A DNA stretch of 64,000 bases, from contig NZ_RJUO01000002.1 in the NCBI RefSeq assembly GCF_003752365.1, positions 310,001 to 374,000 of the forward strand. The letters are read 5' to 3'. This document shows positions 38,387 through 47,058 of this stretch, in pieces. A program made the position numbers and the translations under genes. The first letter of the stretch is position 1. Each line of letters starts with the position of its first letter. The stretch comes from Frondihabitans sp. PhB188 (GTDB lineage Bacteria > Actinomycetota > Actinomycetes > Actinomycetales > Microbacteriaceae). Below the pieces are notes generated by a model. It did no database searches. It was not told the DNA's origin and saw nothing but the letters and a program-made list of their open reading frames with translations.

Positions 38387-38420
38387 GCATGAAAGGAGAG
38401 TGGTTACACTCCTTTCATGC
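38387..38420. promoter_or_regulatory. Perfect palindromic operator between beta-galactosidase and TetR
   Basis: GCATGAAAGGAG (38387-38398) and CTCCTTTCATGC (38409-38420) are exact inverted copies with a ten-base spacer. They lie between divergent genes starting at 38348 and 38437, the classic position for a TetR-type operator controlling both. Confidence 0.8.
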
Positions 38421-38436
38421 CCCCGCAGGAACTGCC

Positions 38437-39033
38437 GTGAGCCCCCGGTCCACCGGCGTCCGCGGCCCCTACGCCAAGAGCGCCGCCCGCCGCACGGCGA
38501 TCCTCGACGCCGCGCGCGAGGTGTTCGCGGCTCAGGGGTACCGGGCCGGGAGCGTGCAGGATGTCGCCGACGCCGCCGGGGTCAGCCAGTCGGCCGTGCT
38601 CCACCACTTCCCCGCCAAAGAAGACCTGCTGCTCGCCGTCCTCGCCGACCGCGACGCGCGCGGCGACGACATCAAGGCCGGGCTCGGACTCGTCGACGGG
38701 GCCCGCGCGCAGGTCGCGCACAACACGGGCACCCCGGGCATCATCGAGCTCTACACGACCCTCTGCGCCGAGGCGACCGGACAGGCGCACCCGGCGCACG
38801 ACTACTTCGTCGAGCGGTTCCGGCGCACGCGCGAGCTGTTCGCCGGTCAGTTCCGCGACCTCGCCGAGCGCGGGCTCCTGCGCGACGGCGTCGACCCCGA
38901 GCTCGCCGGCGCCGGCTTCGTGGCGCTGTGGGACGGCATCCAGCTGCAGTGGACCATGGACCCCCGCCAGGTCGACGTGTGGGCGGCGCTGCGGCACTAC
39001 CTGTCGCTGGTGCTGCGCGACGACGTCGGGTGA
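38437..39033 (+). CDS. TetR-family regulator of beta-galactosidase
   Basis: The 198-residue regulator has a canonical N-terminal helix-turn-helix (about 12-58; VQDVADAAGVSQSAVLHHFP). A helical C-terminal domain follows (ELYTTLCAEATGQAHPAHDY) of the type seen in BetI-like regulators. The GTG at 38437 has AGGA upstream. It diverges from the GH2 gene with a 12+10+12 palindrome in between, so it likely represses the beta-galactosidase and itself until an inducer sugar binds. Confidence 0.88.
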   Translation: MSPRSTGVRGPYAKSAARRTAILDAAREVFAAQGYRAGSVQDVADAAGVSQSAVLHHFPAKEDLLLAVLADRDARGDDIKAGLGLVDGARAQVAHNTGTPGIIELYTTLCAEATGQAHPAHDYFVERFRRTRELFAGQFRDLAERGLLRDGVDPELAGAGFVALWDGIQLQWTMDPRQVDVWAALRHYLSLVLRDDVG

Positions 39034-39120
39034 GTTCCTGCGCCGAACCGGCACTGCAACGGCGCCCGAGTGACGAATCGGCCATGGGGCCCACGGTGAC
39101 GGCCCGGCACGATGGTCGCC

Positions 39121-40530
39121 ATGACGACCACCGACGCGGCGCCGACCACGACCGAGACGCCCTCGGCATTCACCCCGCTGGAGGCCGCCGGGCGCGACCA
39201 CCTGTGGATGCACTTCTCGCGCATGGCCCCGTTCCAGGAGAAGCCGATGCGCGTCATCGACCATGCCGAGGGCGTCTACCTCTGGGACGACCGCGGCCAC
39301 AGGATCCTCGACGGCCTGGCCGGCCTGTTCGTGGTCCAGGCCGGGCACGGGCGGCAGGAACTCGCGAGCGCCGCCGCCGACCAGGCCGCCAAGCTCGCGT
39401 ACTTCCCGAACTGGGGCACCACCTCCCGTCCGGTCATCGAGCTCGCCGAGCGCCTCGCCCACTACGCCCCCGGCAGCCTCAACCGCGTCTTCTTCACGTC
39501 GGGCGGCGGCGAGGCCGTCGAGAGCGCGTGGAAGGTCGCCAAGCAGTACTTCAAGCTGACCGGCAAGCCGCAGAAGCACAAGGTCATCTCGCGCATGTCG
39601 GCCTACCACGGCACCACGCACGGAGCCCTCGCCATCACGGGCCTGCCCGCCATGAAGCAGGCGTTCGAGCCGCTGGCGCCGGGCGGCTTCCGCGTTCCGA
39701 ACACCGACTTCTACCGGGCCTCCGACGAGTGGGGCGGCGACGAGGCGGCCTTCGGGCTGTGGGCCGCGAACCGCATCGAGGAGGCGATCCTCTTCGAGGG
39801 AGCCGACACCGTCGCGGCCGTCGTGCTCGAGCCCGTGCAGAACTCCGGCGGCTGCTTCACCCCGCCGCCCGGGTACTTCGAGCGGGTGCGCGCGATCTGC
39901 GACCGATACGACGTGCTCCTCGTCAGCGACGAGGTCATCTGCGCGTTCGGCCGCCACGGCACCATGTTCGCCTGCGAGAAGTTCGGCTACGAGCCCGACA
40001 TCATCACATGCGCCAAGGGGATGTCGAGCGGCTACGGCCCCATCGGAGCCATGATCGCCAACGAGCGCGTGATGGAGCCGTTCTTGACGGGCACCGACTT
40101 CTTCCCGCACGGGTACACCTTCGGCGGTCACCCGGTGTCGGCCGCCGTGTCGCTGGCCAACCTCGACATCGTCGAGCGTGAAGGCCTGAACCAGCGCGTG
40201 CTCGACAACGAGGCGGCGTTCGGCGCGACGCTCTCGAAGCTGAAGGACCTCGACATCGTCGGAGACGTCCGCGGGGACGGCTACTTCTGGGCGATCGAGC
40301 TCGTTCGCGACAAGGGGTCGAAGGCGCTGTTCGACGCCGCCGAGCGCGAGCTCCTGATCAAGCAGTTCCTGCCCGGGGCGCTGATGGACAACGGGCTCTA
40401 CTGCCGGCCCGACGACCGCGTGAACCCGGTGATCCAGCTGGCGCCGCCGCTCATCGCCGGCCAGGCGGAGTTCGACGAGATGGAGCAGATCCTGCGCGGA
40501 ACACTGCAGCAGGCCCAGGCCCTAGTCTGA
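39121..40530 (+). CDS. Class III aminotransferase (omega-amino acid / putrescine type)
   Basis: This 469-residue PLP enzyme has the PLP lysine in CAKGMSSGYGPIGAM, the cofactor aspartate in VSDEVICAFGR and the substrate-side HFSRMAPF motif typical of beta-alanine:pyruvate, putrescine and related transaminases. It moves an amino group from an omega-amine to pyruvate or similar. The start MTTTDAAP is chosen; an ATG three codons upstream is possible. It could work with the aminobutyraldehyde dehydrogenase at 29822, though they are not adjacent. Confidence 0.87.
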   Translation: MTTTDAAPTTTETPSAFTPLEAAGRDHLWMHFSRMAPFQEKPMRVIDHAEGVYLWDDRGHRILDGLAGLFVVQAGHGRQELASAAADQAAKLAYFPNWGTTSRPVIELAERLAHYAPGSLNRVFFTSGGGEAVESAWKVAKQYFKLTGKPQKHKVISRMSAYHGTTHGALAITGLPAMKQAFEPLAPGGFRVPNTDFYRASDEWGGDEAAFGLWAANRIEEAILFEGADTVAAVVLEPVQNSGGCFTPPPGYFERVRAICDRYDVLLVSDEVICAFGRHGTMFACEKFGYEPDIITCAKGMSSGYGPIGAMIANERVMEPFLTGTDFFPHGYTFGGHPVSAAVSLANLDIVEREGLNQRVLDNEAAFGATLSKLKDLDIVGDVRGDGYFWAIELVRDKGSKALFDAAERELLIKQFLPGALMDNGLYCRPDDRVNPVIQLAPPLIAGQAEFDEMEQILRGTLQQAQALV

Positions 40531-40555
40531 TTCCCGGAGGCCGACGCCTGCCGCG

Positions 40556-41926
40556 TCACGTGCCCGGAACCCGGTAGCCGACCAGGGTCGACGAGTTCGG
40601 GCTCTGGAACACGGTGCCCGAGGCGACGGCGAGTGTCTGCGGGTAGTAGAAGTACGCGCTGTCGATGGGGAGCGCCGCGAGGGGGGCCGTGGCGGTGGCC
40701 GTCGTGGAGTAGGCGAGGAGGCGGTACTGGTCGCCGACGCACGTCCCGTTCTGGAACTCGCCGTACTCGTTGACGATCCAGACCACATCGCCGCCGCGCA
40801 CCATGCCCTGGGCGAAGTCGCCGACTTCCGTCTGCCACTTCACCGTGCCGGTGGACGCCGACAGTCGGGCGATGTGTCCGGCGAACCGCGCCTCGCACTT
40901 CGTCGGGTCGGGTTCGTGAGACGTGCGGTACGTGATGAACAGGTTCGTCGAGTCGGCGCCCGCGATCCCGATGATGTCGGAGTCGTAGCTGTCGACCGCG
41001 GTCGACCAGAGGGGCTTGCAGGAGGCGGCGCCGCACCCCGCCGCCGGGAACGCGGCGACGGCGTCGGAGACGTTGACGAAGACGCGACCGCCTGCGAGCA
41101 CCGGGGTTCCGTACGAGAATGCCGGGTCGCTGGTCCACTTCTTGCGGCCGGTGGTCGCGCTGTACGCGACGAGGCCTTCGCCGCCGCTGGTGTAGAAGGT
41201 TCCGCCGCCGACCGCAAAGCCGTAGACGAAGTCGATGCCGTCGTTGTTGTTCGGCGTGTACGAGTGCTTCCAGAGGAGCTTGCCGGACTTCACCGAGAAC
41301 GCGAGCACGGGGTAGCCCGAACCGAAGAGGAACACGCGGGTGCCGTCCGTCGTGGGAGTACCGGGATAGGTGCGGTCCGCGCCAGGGGTCGTCGCCTTCG
41401 GCAGGAAGGCCCGAGCGGTGATCGCGTGCTTCGCCACATCCACGACGAGGACCCCGCCTGCGGGCGAGGTTCCGAACGAGATCAGGACGGTCGATCCCGT
41501 TCCGGTCATGCCGTACCCGTAGGAGCTGACGGCGTAGGGCAGGGCCATGCTCCAGAGGGCCTTGCCAGTTCTGGGCGACGAAGCGTAGAAGCGCGGAGAC
41601 GTGGTACCCCCGACGGTGTACACGACACCGCCGAGGACCACCGGCGGGTACGAGCCGCCGGTCCGGTTCGTGGCGGCGAAGGCCTGCGTGATCTTTCCCG
41701 CATTGCCGGCCGTCAGGACGTGCTCGCCGGTATTCGTCGAGCTGCTCCCGGCTGATCCGTACACGCCCGTCCACTGATCGGGAGGGGAGGCGGCCGCAGC
41801 CGGGCTCGCGACCCCGGGAGCGAGGGCGGCCGCGAGAGACACCGCGAGGGCGATGGTCAGGACGGCCCATCCGCGACGTGCTCTCGTCGGTCGGACGGAC
41901 GGCTCAACTGGTGTGCGACGGTGCAC
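40556..41926 (-). CDS. Secreted PQQ-type beta-propeller protein
   Basis: The 456-residue protein starts at a GTG preceded by GAGGAG. An N-terminal signal/membrane segment is at about 18-46 (WAVLTIALAVSLAAALAPG). The rest is a series of beta-propeller blades of the PQQ-repeat type (GKALWSMALP, GKLLWKHSYT, GRKKWTSDPA, GTVKWQTEVG). Paired cysteines (GCGAASC) suggest extracellular folding. No quinoprotein catalytic signature is recognised, so it may be a binding or scaffold protein outside the cell. Its neighbours are convergent (aminotransferase) or upstream (MarR) and give no clue. Confidence 0.78.
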   Translation of the reverse strand: MHRRTPVEPSVRPTRARRGWAVLTIALAVSLAAALAPGVASPAAAASPPDQWTGVYGSAGSSSTNTGEHVLTAGNAGKITQAFAATNRTGGSYPPVVLGGVVYTVGGTTSPRFYASSPRTGKALWSMALPYAVSSYGYGMTGTGSTVLISFGTSPAGGVLVVDVAKHAITARAFLPKATTPGADRTYPGTPTTDGTRVFLFGSGYPVLAFSVKSGKLLWKHSYTPNNNDGIDFVYGFAVGGGTFYTSGGEGLVAYSATTGRKKWTSDPAFSYGTPVLAGGRVFVNVSDAVAAFPAAGCGAASCKPLWSTAVDSYDSDIIGIAGADSTNLFITYRTSHEPDPTKCEARFAGHIARLSASTGTVKWQTEVGDFAQGMVRGGDVVWIVNEYGEFQNGTCVGDQYRLLAYSTTATATAPLAALPIDSAYFYYPQTLAVASGTVFQSPNSSTLVGYRVPGT

Positions 41927-42000
41927 GAGAACTCCTCATCTAAGACAATGAGGCGATCATATTCTCGGATTCGCTCCGGCGCCGCTCGGGTCGGTCGCGC

Positions 42001-42510
42001 CTATGCGGGATCGCCCGGCGCGAAGCCGTCGCCGAGCCGCCGGAGCAGCTCGATCAGCTGGGCGCGCTCGCTGCGGGAGAGCGGCCCGAGCTGCACTTCC
42101 TCTTCGGCGACGAGCGCCAGCATGGCCTCGTCGACCATCTCGCGGCCGACGGGCGTCATGCAGACGAGCACACCGCGGCCGTCTTCCGGGTTCTTGCGGC
42201 GCTCCACGAGAGCGCGCTCCTCGAGCAGATCGAGCCGGTTGGTCAGGGTGCCGCTGGTGACCATCGTGACCTTGACGAGCTGGGCGGGGCTGAGCTGGAA
42301 CGGCTCGCCGGCGCGGCGCAGGGCCGCGAGCACGTCGAACTCCCAGATCGCGAGGCCGGCGCCCTTGAACGCCTGAGCCCGCAGGGTGTTGAGCCGCAAC
42401 GAGACGCGCCGGAGCCTCGACATCACGTCGAGGGGGGAGAAGTCGGTCTCGGGAAGCTGACCGGCCCACGCATCGATCAGCAGGTCGACCTCGTCGCTGC
42501 TCGTGGTCAT
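42001..42510 (-). CDS. MarR-family transcriptional regulator
   Basis: This 169-residue MarR protein has a winged helix near residues 60-120 (LSPAQLVKVTMVTSGTLTNRLDLLEERALVERR) with the wing DGRGVLVCMTPVG. Flanking helices serve for dimerisation. It diverges from the first flavin monooxygenase gene with a 168-base gap that contains two CAATCAGC direct repeats and an inverted copy. It probably regulates that gene in response to a small, possibly phenolic, compound. The start at 42510 has only a closely spaced GGAG. Confidence 0.88.
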   Translation of the reverse strand: MTTSSDEVDLLIDAWAGQLPETDFSPLDVMSRLRRVSLRLNTLRAQAFKGAGLAIWEFDVLAALRRAGEPFQLSPAQLVKVTMVTSGTLTNRLDLLEERALVERRKNPEDGRGVLVCMTPVGREMVDEAMLALVAEEEVQLGPLSRSERAQLIELLRRLGDGFAPGDPA

Positions 42511-42558
42511 GCTCCGAGAATACTGCGGAGTGCCCGTGCACTGGCCGGGGGATGGCCC

Positions 42559-42586
42559 CAATCAGCGAACCCCCAGCGCAATCAGC
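42559..42586. promoter_or_regulatory. Direct repeats CAATCAGC, possible MarR operator
   Basis: CAATCAGC occurs at 42559-42566 and 42579-42586, 20 bases apart (two helical turns). An inverted GGCTGAT follows at 42631-42637. The elements lie between the MarR gene and the first monooxygenase. Confidence 0.4.
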
Positions 42587-42610
42587 CGTTACTCCGGCGT
42601 CACGACCGTG

Positions 42611-42632
42611 AAATGCGCCGCCCCTGTACTGG
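42611..42632 (+). promoter_or_regulatory. Shared regulon motif, site A
   Basis: AAATGCGCCGCCCCT followed by GTACTGG is almost the same as the sequence at 52690-52711 before the second monooxygenase. It lies about 60 bases upstream of the 42679 start. It is the likely binding site of the cluster regulator. Confidence 0.6.
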
Positions 42633-42678
42633 CTGATGGAGGGTCGTGGCACGGCGCCGCGCCCGGATGGAGACGCGA

Positions 42679-43965
42679 ATGTTCCACATGGGATGGTTTC
42701 TGAACTACTCGGTCCCGAGCTGGGCCAAGGACTGGTCAGGCGAGGCGGCCCGCGACTGGGTCAAGCCCGACCTCTACATCGAGCTCGCGAAGGCGATGGA
42801 GCGCGCCCGCTTCGACTACATGATGCTCGAGGACGGCGCCTTCATCCCCGATGCGTTCGAGGGCACGAGCCGCTACTACCTCGAGAAGGCCAACCACGCG
42901 CCGAAGCTCGACCCGGCGACGCTGGTGCCGCTGCTGCTCGACGCGACCCGCCACCTCGGCGTCATCATGACGCTCGCCACTCCCTACTACCCGCCCTTCG
43001 CCGCCGCGCGCCTGATGTCGAGCCTCGCGCTGCAGTCGGACGGCCGCGCCGGCGTCAACCTGGTCACCGCGCACAACGTCCGCACGGCTCAGAACTTCGG
43101 CCGGGACGAGCACTACGAGCACGACTTCCGGTACGAGATGGCCGACGAGTGGATCGACCTCGTCGGCCGGCTCTGGGACTCCTGGGAGGACGACGCCGTC
43201 GTCGGCGACCACGAGTCGGGGGTCTTCGCCGACCACACCAAGGTGCACCTGGTGAACTTCGAGGGCCGCTTCTACAAGTCGCGCGGACCGCTCAACACCA
43301 TCGCCCCGACCGGCGGCCATCCGATCGTCTGCCAGGCCGGCGGGTCGCCTGCGGGCCGCAGCCTCGCCGCGAAGTACGCCGACACGGTCGTCGCATCGGT
43401 ACCGGGGATCGAGGCGATGAAGGAGTACCGCGCCGACATGGACGAGCGGCTGATCGCCGCGGGCCGCAAGCCCAGCGACGTCAAGATCCTGTTCACCATC
43501 TCGCCCGTGCTCGGCGAGACCCACGAGGAGGCCGTGGCGAAGAAAGCGCGCATCGACGCGACGACGATCGAGGACTCCCTCTCGCGTCTGTCGTGGTCGA
43601 GCGGCATCGACTTCTCGCAGTTCGACCTGGATTCCCCCCTGCCCGAGATCAAGACGAACGCCGCGTCGTCGTCGACCCTCGGCATGCTGCAGGGCTCGAA
43701 CCCCGAGACGACGCTGCGGGAGATCGCCTCGCGGCCGGTCCGCCTCGGCTCGCTCGAGGTGAGCGGGACACCCGACGAGGTCGCCGCCGTCATGGGCGAG
43801 GCCATGGACGAGGTCGGCGGCGACGGCTTCCTGATCGCCGGCCAGCTCACCCGCCGCTACATCACCGAGGTGACCGACGGGCTCGCGCCGGCCCTGCGTC
43901 GCCGCGGGCTGATCCGCAGCGAGTACAGCGGCACGACCCTGCGCGAGAACCTGCAGGCCTTCTAG
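42679..43965 (+). CDS. Flavin-dependent monooxygenase 1, NtaA/DszA type
   Basis: The 428-residue luciferase-like protein begins MFHMGWFLNY. Family landmarks are YMMLEDGAFIPDAF, VNLVTAHN, FYKSRGPLNT and VCQAGGSPAGRSLA. Such enzymes use FMNH2 supplied by a separate reductase and O2 to oxidise N- or S-containing compounds. It differs from its five paralogues in having LMSSLALQSDGRAG in place of a TLDHLT-like motif. The ATG at 42679 follows GGAG five to six bases upstream. It is divergent from a MarR gene and lies about 9 kb from the tandem copies, separated by the importer operon. Confidence 0.87.
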   Translation: MFHMGWFLNYSVPSWAKDWSGEAARDWVKPDLYIELAKAMERARFDYMMLEDGAFIPDAFEGTSRYYLEKANHAPKLDPATLVPLLLDATRHLGVIMTLATPYYPPFAAARLMSSLALQSDGRAGVNLVTAHNVRTAQNFGRDEHYEHDFRYEMADEWIDLVGRLWDSWEDDAVVGDHESGVFADHTKVHLVNFEGRFYKSRGPLNTIAPTGGHPIVCQAGGSPAGRSLAAKYADTVVASVPGIEAMKEYRADMDERLIAAGRKPSDVKILFTISPVLGETHEEAVAKKARIDATTIEDSLSRLSWSSGIDFSQFDLDSPLPEIKTNAASSSTLGMLQGSNPETTLREIASRPVRLGSLEVSGTPDEVAAVMGEAMDEVGGDGFLIAGQLTRRYITEVTDGLAPALRRRGLIRSEYSGTTLRENLQAF

Positions 43966-43980
43966 CCCGACCGTCAACAC

Positions 43981-44213
43981 GGGGGCCCGCTGCCGTCCGG
44001 CCCGGCGGAGGGCTCCCGCCGTGGCTCGGCGCCGGCGCGCCCCCGTGCGTGCAGGGCCGCCCCGCGTCGGCGGGGGCTGGTAGGCGTCGGCGGGCGGGCG
44101 GAGACCCGCCGAACCCGACGCACGCCCGCCGACGCGGTGCCCGCCGCACGTGCGTCCCGGCGGGAGCCCGGGGCCGACCCCGTCGGCGGCCTGCCCCCTC
44201 CCTCCCGTGAACG
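43981..44213. repeat. Extremely GC-rich multi-hairpin region
   Basis: The gap between the convergent genes ending at 43965 and 44275 contains nested inverted repeats. GGCTCCCGCCG (44011-44021) pairs with CGGCGGGAGCC (44158-44168). GCGTCGGCGGGCG (44084-44096) pairs with CGCCCGCCGACGC (44123-44135). GCGTCGGCGGG is also directly repeated at 44064. No gene is seen. The region could fold into a large branched RNA or a cruciform. Confidence 0.6.
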
Positions 44214-44261
44214 CCGAGATCGCACCCGCGCCACCGTGCGATGGCGCAAATGCGATCTCGG
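44214..44261. terminator. Bipartite hairpin terminator
   Basis: CCGAGATCGCA (44214-44224) and TGCGATCTCGG (44251-44261) form the outer stem, and GCGCCA/TGGCGC an inner stem. It lies just after the importer operon stop at 44275. Confidence 0.7.
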
Positions 44262-44274
44262 AGAGACGGATGGG

Positions 44275-45225
44275 CTAGCGCGCCTCGGCAGCCGCCTCGG
44301 ACGACGGAACCACGGGCGACGACGACGCCGCCGCGGCCGCCAGCTTCTTCGGCGCGATCCGACCGAACAGGGCGTGCGACGCGTTCGAGAAGGCCCAGAC
44401 GGTGATCATCATCGCGATCGACGGGAACGCCGCCGACCACCAGCGCCCGGTGAGCGCGTCGTTCGTGGCCGACGAGATCATCGAGCCCCACTCCGGCGTC
44501 GGCGGGCGGAGTCCGACTCCGACGAAGCCGAGGGCGGCGGTGAGCAGGATGCTCGTGGCGAAGAGGAACGACATGTTCTCGAGCGCCACCCAGATCGAGT
44601 TCGGCAGGACATGGCGCGCCAGCAGCTTCAGCTCGTTCTGGCCGGCCATGCGGGCGGCGTCGAGGTAGGCCTCCTTGCGGACGCGGAGCACCTCGATGCG
44701 CACGAGCCGCATCTGGATCGGCGCGAGGATGATCGCCATTCCGACGGTCAGCGATATGACGCTGGCCCCGAAGAACGACACGATCACGAGGCCGAGCAGG
44801 ATGGCCGGCACCGCCTGGAGGAGGTCGAACAGGCGCGTCGTGCCGCGCGCGACGAGGCCGGCCGCGCCGCGTGCCGACTCGAACCAGCCGATCCCGAGGC
44901 CGAAGACGACCCCGATGACCGTGCAGAGCAGCGTGGTGGCGACAGCGATGACGAGGTTGTAGCGCGCCGCCCCGATCACGCGGGAGAACACGTCGAGGCC
45001 GACGCTGTCGGTTCCGAACAGATGCGCCATCGACGGGGCCGACGACACCGCGCCTGAGATGGTGGTGGCGCTGTACGGCGTGAGGAAGGGCCCAACGATC
45101 GCGAGCAGCACGATCAGGAGCGACGGCAGCAGCAGGAGGAAGTCGATCCGGCGGCGCGGGAGCTTCGCAGAGTACTTGCGGCGCTCGGCGCGGGCCGCGG
45201 TGAGCGGCAGGGTGGCGGTGGTCAT
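44275..45225 (-). CDS. ABC importer permease, DppC type
   Basis: The 316-residue permease has an N-terminal helix (about 28-50), a Dpp/Opp-type extracytoplasmic loop (HLFGTDSVGLDVFSRV) and five further helices. The ATPase-docking EAA loop reads EAYLDAARMAGQNELKLLAR. GGAG lies six bases before the ATG, which overlaps the stop of the partner permease by one base. It ends with an Ala/Ser-rich cytoplasmic tail. It imports peptides, opines or similar solutes as part of the five-component transporter encoded here. Confidence 0.9.
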   Translation of the reverse strand: MTTATLPLTAARAERRKYSAKLPRRRIDFLLLLPSLLIVLLAIVGPFLTPYSATTISGAVSSAPSMAHLFGTDSVGLDVFSRVIGAARYNLVIAVATTLLCTVIGVVFGLGIGWFESARGAAGLVARGTTRLFDLLQAVPAILLGLVIVSFFGASVISLTVGMAIILAPIQMRLVRIEVLRVRKEAYLDAARMAGQNELKLLARHVLPNSIWVALENMSFLFATSILLTAALGFVGVGLRPPTPEWGSMISSATNDALTGRWWSAAFPSIAMMITVWAFSNASHALFGRIAPKKLAAAAASSSPVVPSSEAAAEAR

Positions 45226-46265
45226 CAGTTGCTCCCTACTGAGCCCGGACGGCGCCGGGGGTCGACCGTCATGACCGCGAGGTCGACGATCATGTACACG
45301 ATCAGGGTGATCCCGGCGACCACGAGCAGGAAGCCCTGGATCGCGGGGTAGTCGGTCGAGAGGACGGCCTTCACGGCGTACGAGCCGAGGCCGGCGAAGC
45401 CGAACAGCGACTCGAGCACGATGGTTCCTCCGACGAGGTAGCCGAACATCTGGCCGACGAGGGTGACGACGGCGGGGGCCGCGCGGCGGTAGACGCTGAG
45501 GACGGTGGCGCGTCGGCCGCTGCCGGTGGTGATGCGGAACGCGGTGGCGGGATCCTGGATCGCGCCCTGGAGGCTCGACACCAGCACCTTGATGACGACG
45601 GCGGACGACGCGATGGCCATGACCGCGATCGGCAGGACGAGGTGGGCCGCCATCGAGATCGCACCGGCCGTGTAGCCCTGGATCAGCGTGTCGAGGAAGG
45701 GGAACCCGGTAATCACGGTCTGCGTGGGCAGGTCGGTCGACAGGCGCCCGAGCGGAGCCGGCGCGACGTGCAGGACGGTGAAGAAGACGAACAGCGCCCA
45801 CACCGCCAGCACGAACTCGGGCAGGGCGCCCGCGGCTCGCGAGTAGACCAGCACGATCCTCGCGAGCACCGTCTTGGGGTGGAACACGGCGACGTACGAC
45901 AGCACCAGGCTGAGCAGCACCGTGAAGAAGAGGCCCTGGACGGCGAGCTCGAGGGTTCCCGGCAGGCGGGTGCCCATCTCGCTCATGACGGCCCGGCCGG
46001 TCTGGATCGAGCTGCCGAAGTCCAGGTGCAGGATCTCGACGATGTAGCGGCCCAGCTGCGACCAGACGCTGCCGTCGAGCCCCAGGGCCCTCTGCATCGT
46101 CAGGTACGCCGCCTGGGTGTAGTTCGGGCCGAGAACGCTCGCCACCGGGTCGCCGGGGACCAGGCGGAGCAGCAGGAACGTGATGATGGCGAACACGAAG
46201 AGGTGCAGGGGCAGGAGCAGTACGCGGGTGATCCACCAGCGCTGCCGCGACAGGAACTCAGGCAA
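45225..46265 (-). CDS. ABC importer permease, DppB type
   Basis: The 346-residue permease has the DppB hallmark LLRLVPGDPVASVLG after helix 1 and the family pattern LDFGSSIQTGRAV. Six helices and an EAA-like loop (AFRITTGSGRRATVLSVYRR) follow. It pairs with the DppC-type subunit through a one-base start-stop overlap. Its start overlaps the upstream ATPase gene by eight bases, which shows a tightly packed operon. Confidence 0.9.
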   Translation of the reverse strand: MPEFLSRQRWWITRVLLLPLHLFVFAIITFLLLRLVPGDPVASVLGPNYTQAAYLTMQRALGLDGSVWSQLGRYIVEILHLDFGSSIQTGRAVMSEMGTRLPGTLELAVQGLFFTVLLSLVLSYVAVFHPKTVLARIVLVYSRAAGALPEFVLAVWALFVFFTVLHVAPAPLGRLSTDLPTQTVITGFPFLDTLIQGYTAGAISMAAHLVLPIAVMAIASSAVVIKVLVSSLQGAIQDPATAFRITTGSGRRATVLSVYRRAAPAVVTLVGQMFGYLVGGTIVLESLFGFAGLGSYAVKAVLSTDYPAIQGFLLVVAGITLIVYMIVDLAVMTVDPRRRPGSVGSN

Positions 46266-47058
46266 CTTCGGCCTCCAGGGTCTCGGGCACGGCGCGGTAG
46301 CCCGCGAGGAGCTTCTTCGTGTAGTCGGCCTCGGGCTCCGTGACGACGCGGCGCGTGGAGCCCGCCTCGACGAACTCGCCCTGGAACATGACCCGCAGCT
46401 CGCTCGAGATGAACGAGGTGGCGGGCAGACCGTGCGAGATGAAGATGATGCCGGCCTCGCGGTCGCGGTGGTACGTCTTCAGGAAGTTCAGGATGCCGCC
46501 CTGCACGGAGACGTCGAGGGCCGACACGACCTCATCGCAGACCAGGATGCGCGGCTCGACGATCAGGGCCCGCGCGATCGCGAAGCGCTGGCGCTGACCG
46601 CCCGAGACCCCCTCGGAGGGGCGATCGGCCATCTTCGGGCTGAGGCCGAGCAGCTCGACGACCTGGTCGGTCTTCTCGTAGGCCTCCTTGCGGCTGAGCC
46701 CGGTGAGGCTCATCGCCGGGTACATGATCGACTCGCGCAGCGAGTGGCGAGGATCAAACGATGACGTGGTGTCCTGCCCGATCAGCTGAACGTCGCGGCG
46801 GAACTGAATCAGCTTCGGCTTCGACGCGCGGATGTCGGCGATCTCCTCGCCGTTGAAGCGGATCGAGCCGCTCGTGGCGGTCTCGAGCGCGCAGAGCATG
46901 CGTCCGAGCGTCGACTTGCCCGAGCCGGACTCGCCGATGATGCCGACCGACTGGGTGTTCGAGAAGCGGTCGGTGAGGCCCTTGACGGCGACGTGGCCGC
47001 GGCGCTCGGAGCCGAAGCGCTTGGCGACGTCCTCGAGGACGAACTCGGCGGCGTTCAT
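46258..47058 (-). CDS. ABC importer ATPase, DppF type
   Basis: This 266-residue ATPase has Walker A GESGSGKST, signature VSGGQRQR and Walker B ILVCDEVVSALD. The switch histidine lies in ISHGLPAT, where most relatives have SHDL, so the residue after the histidine is unusual. The short C-terminal extension (VVTEPEADYTKKLLAGYRAV) is the truncated Opp/Dpp tail. Its ATG at 47058 overlaps the previous ATPase stop by four bases. It powers uptake together with the DppD-type protein. Confidence 0.88.
   Translation of the reverse strand: MNAAEFVLEDVAKRFGSERRGHVAVKGLTDRFSNTQSVGIIGESGSGKSTLGRMLCALETATSGSIRFNGEEIADIRASKPKLIQFRRDVQLIGQDTTSSFDPRHSLRESIMYPAMSLTGLSRKEAYEKTDQVVELLGLSPKMADRPSEGVSGGQRQRFAIARALIVEPRILVCDEVVSALDVSVQGGILNFLKTYHRDREAGIIFISHGLPATSFISSELRVMFQGEFVEAGSTRRVVTEPEADYTKKLLAGYRAVPETLEAEVA

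Noticed and set aside
44041-44170. GC-rich repeats as a CRISPR array
   Set aside because: The repeats are nested inverted repeats of unequal spacing, not regularly spaced direct repeats, and no cas genes are present.
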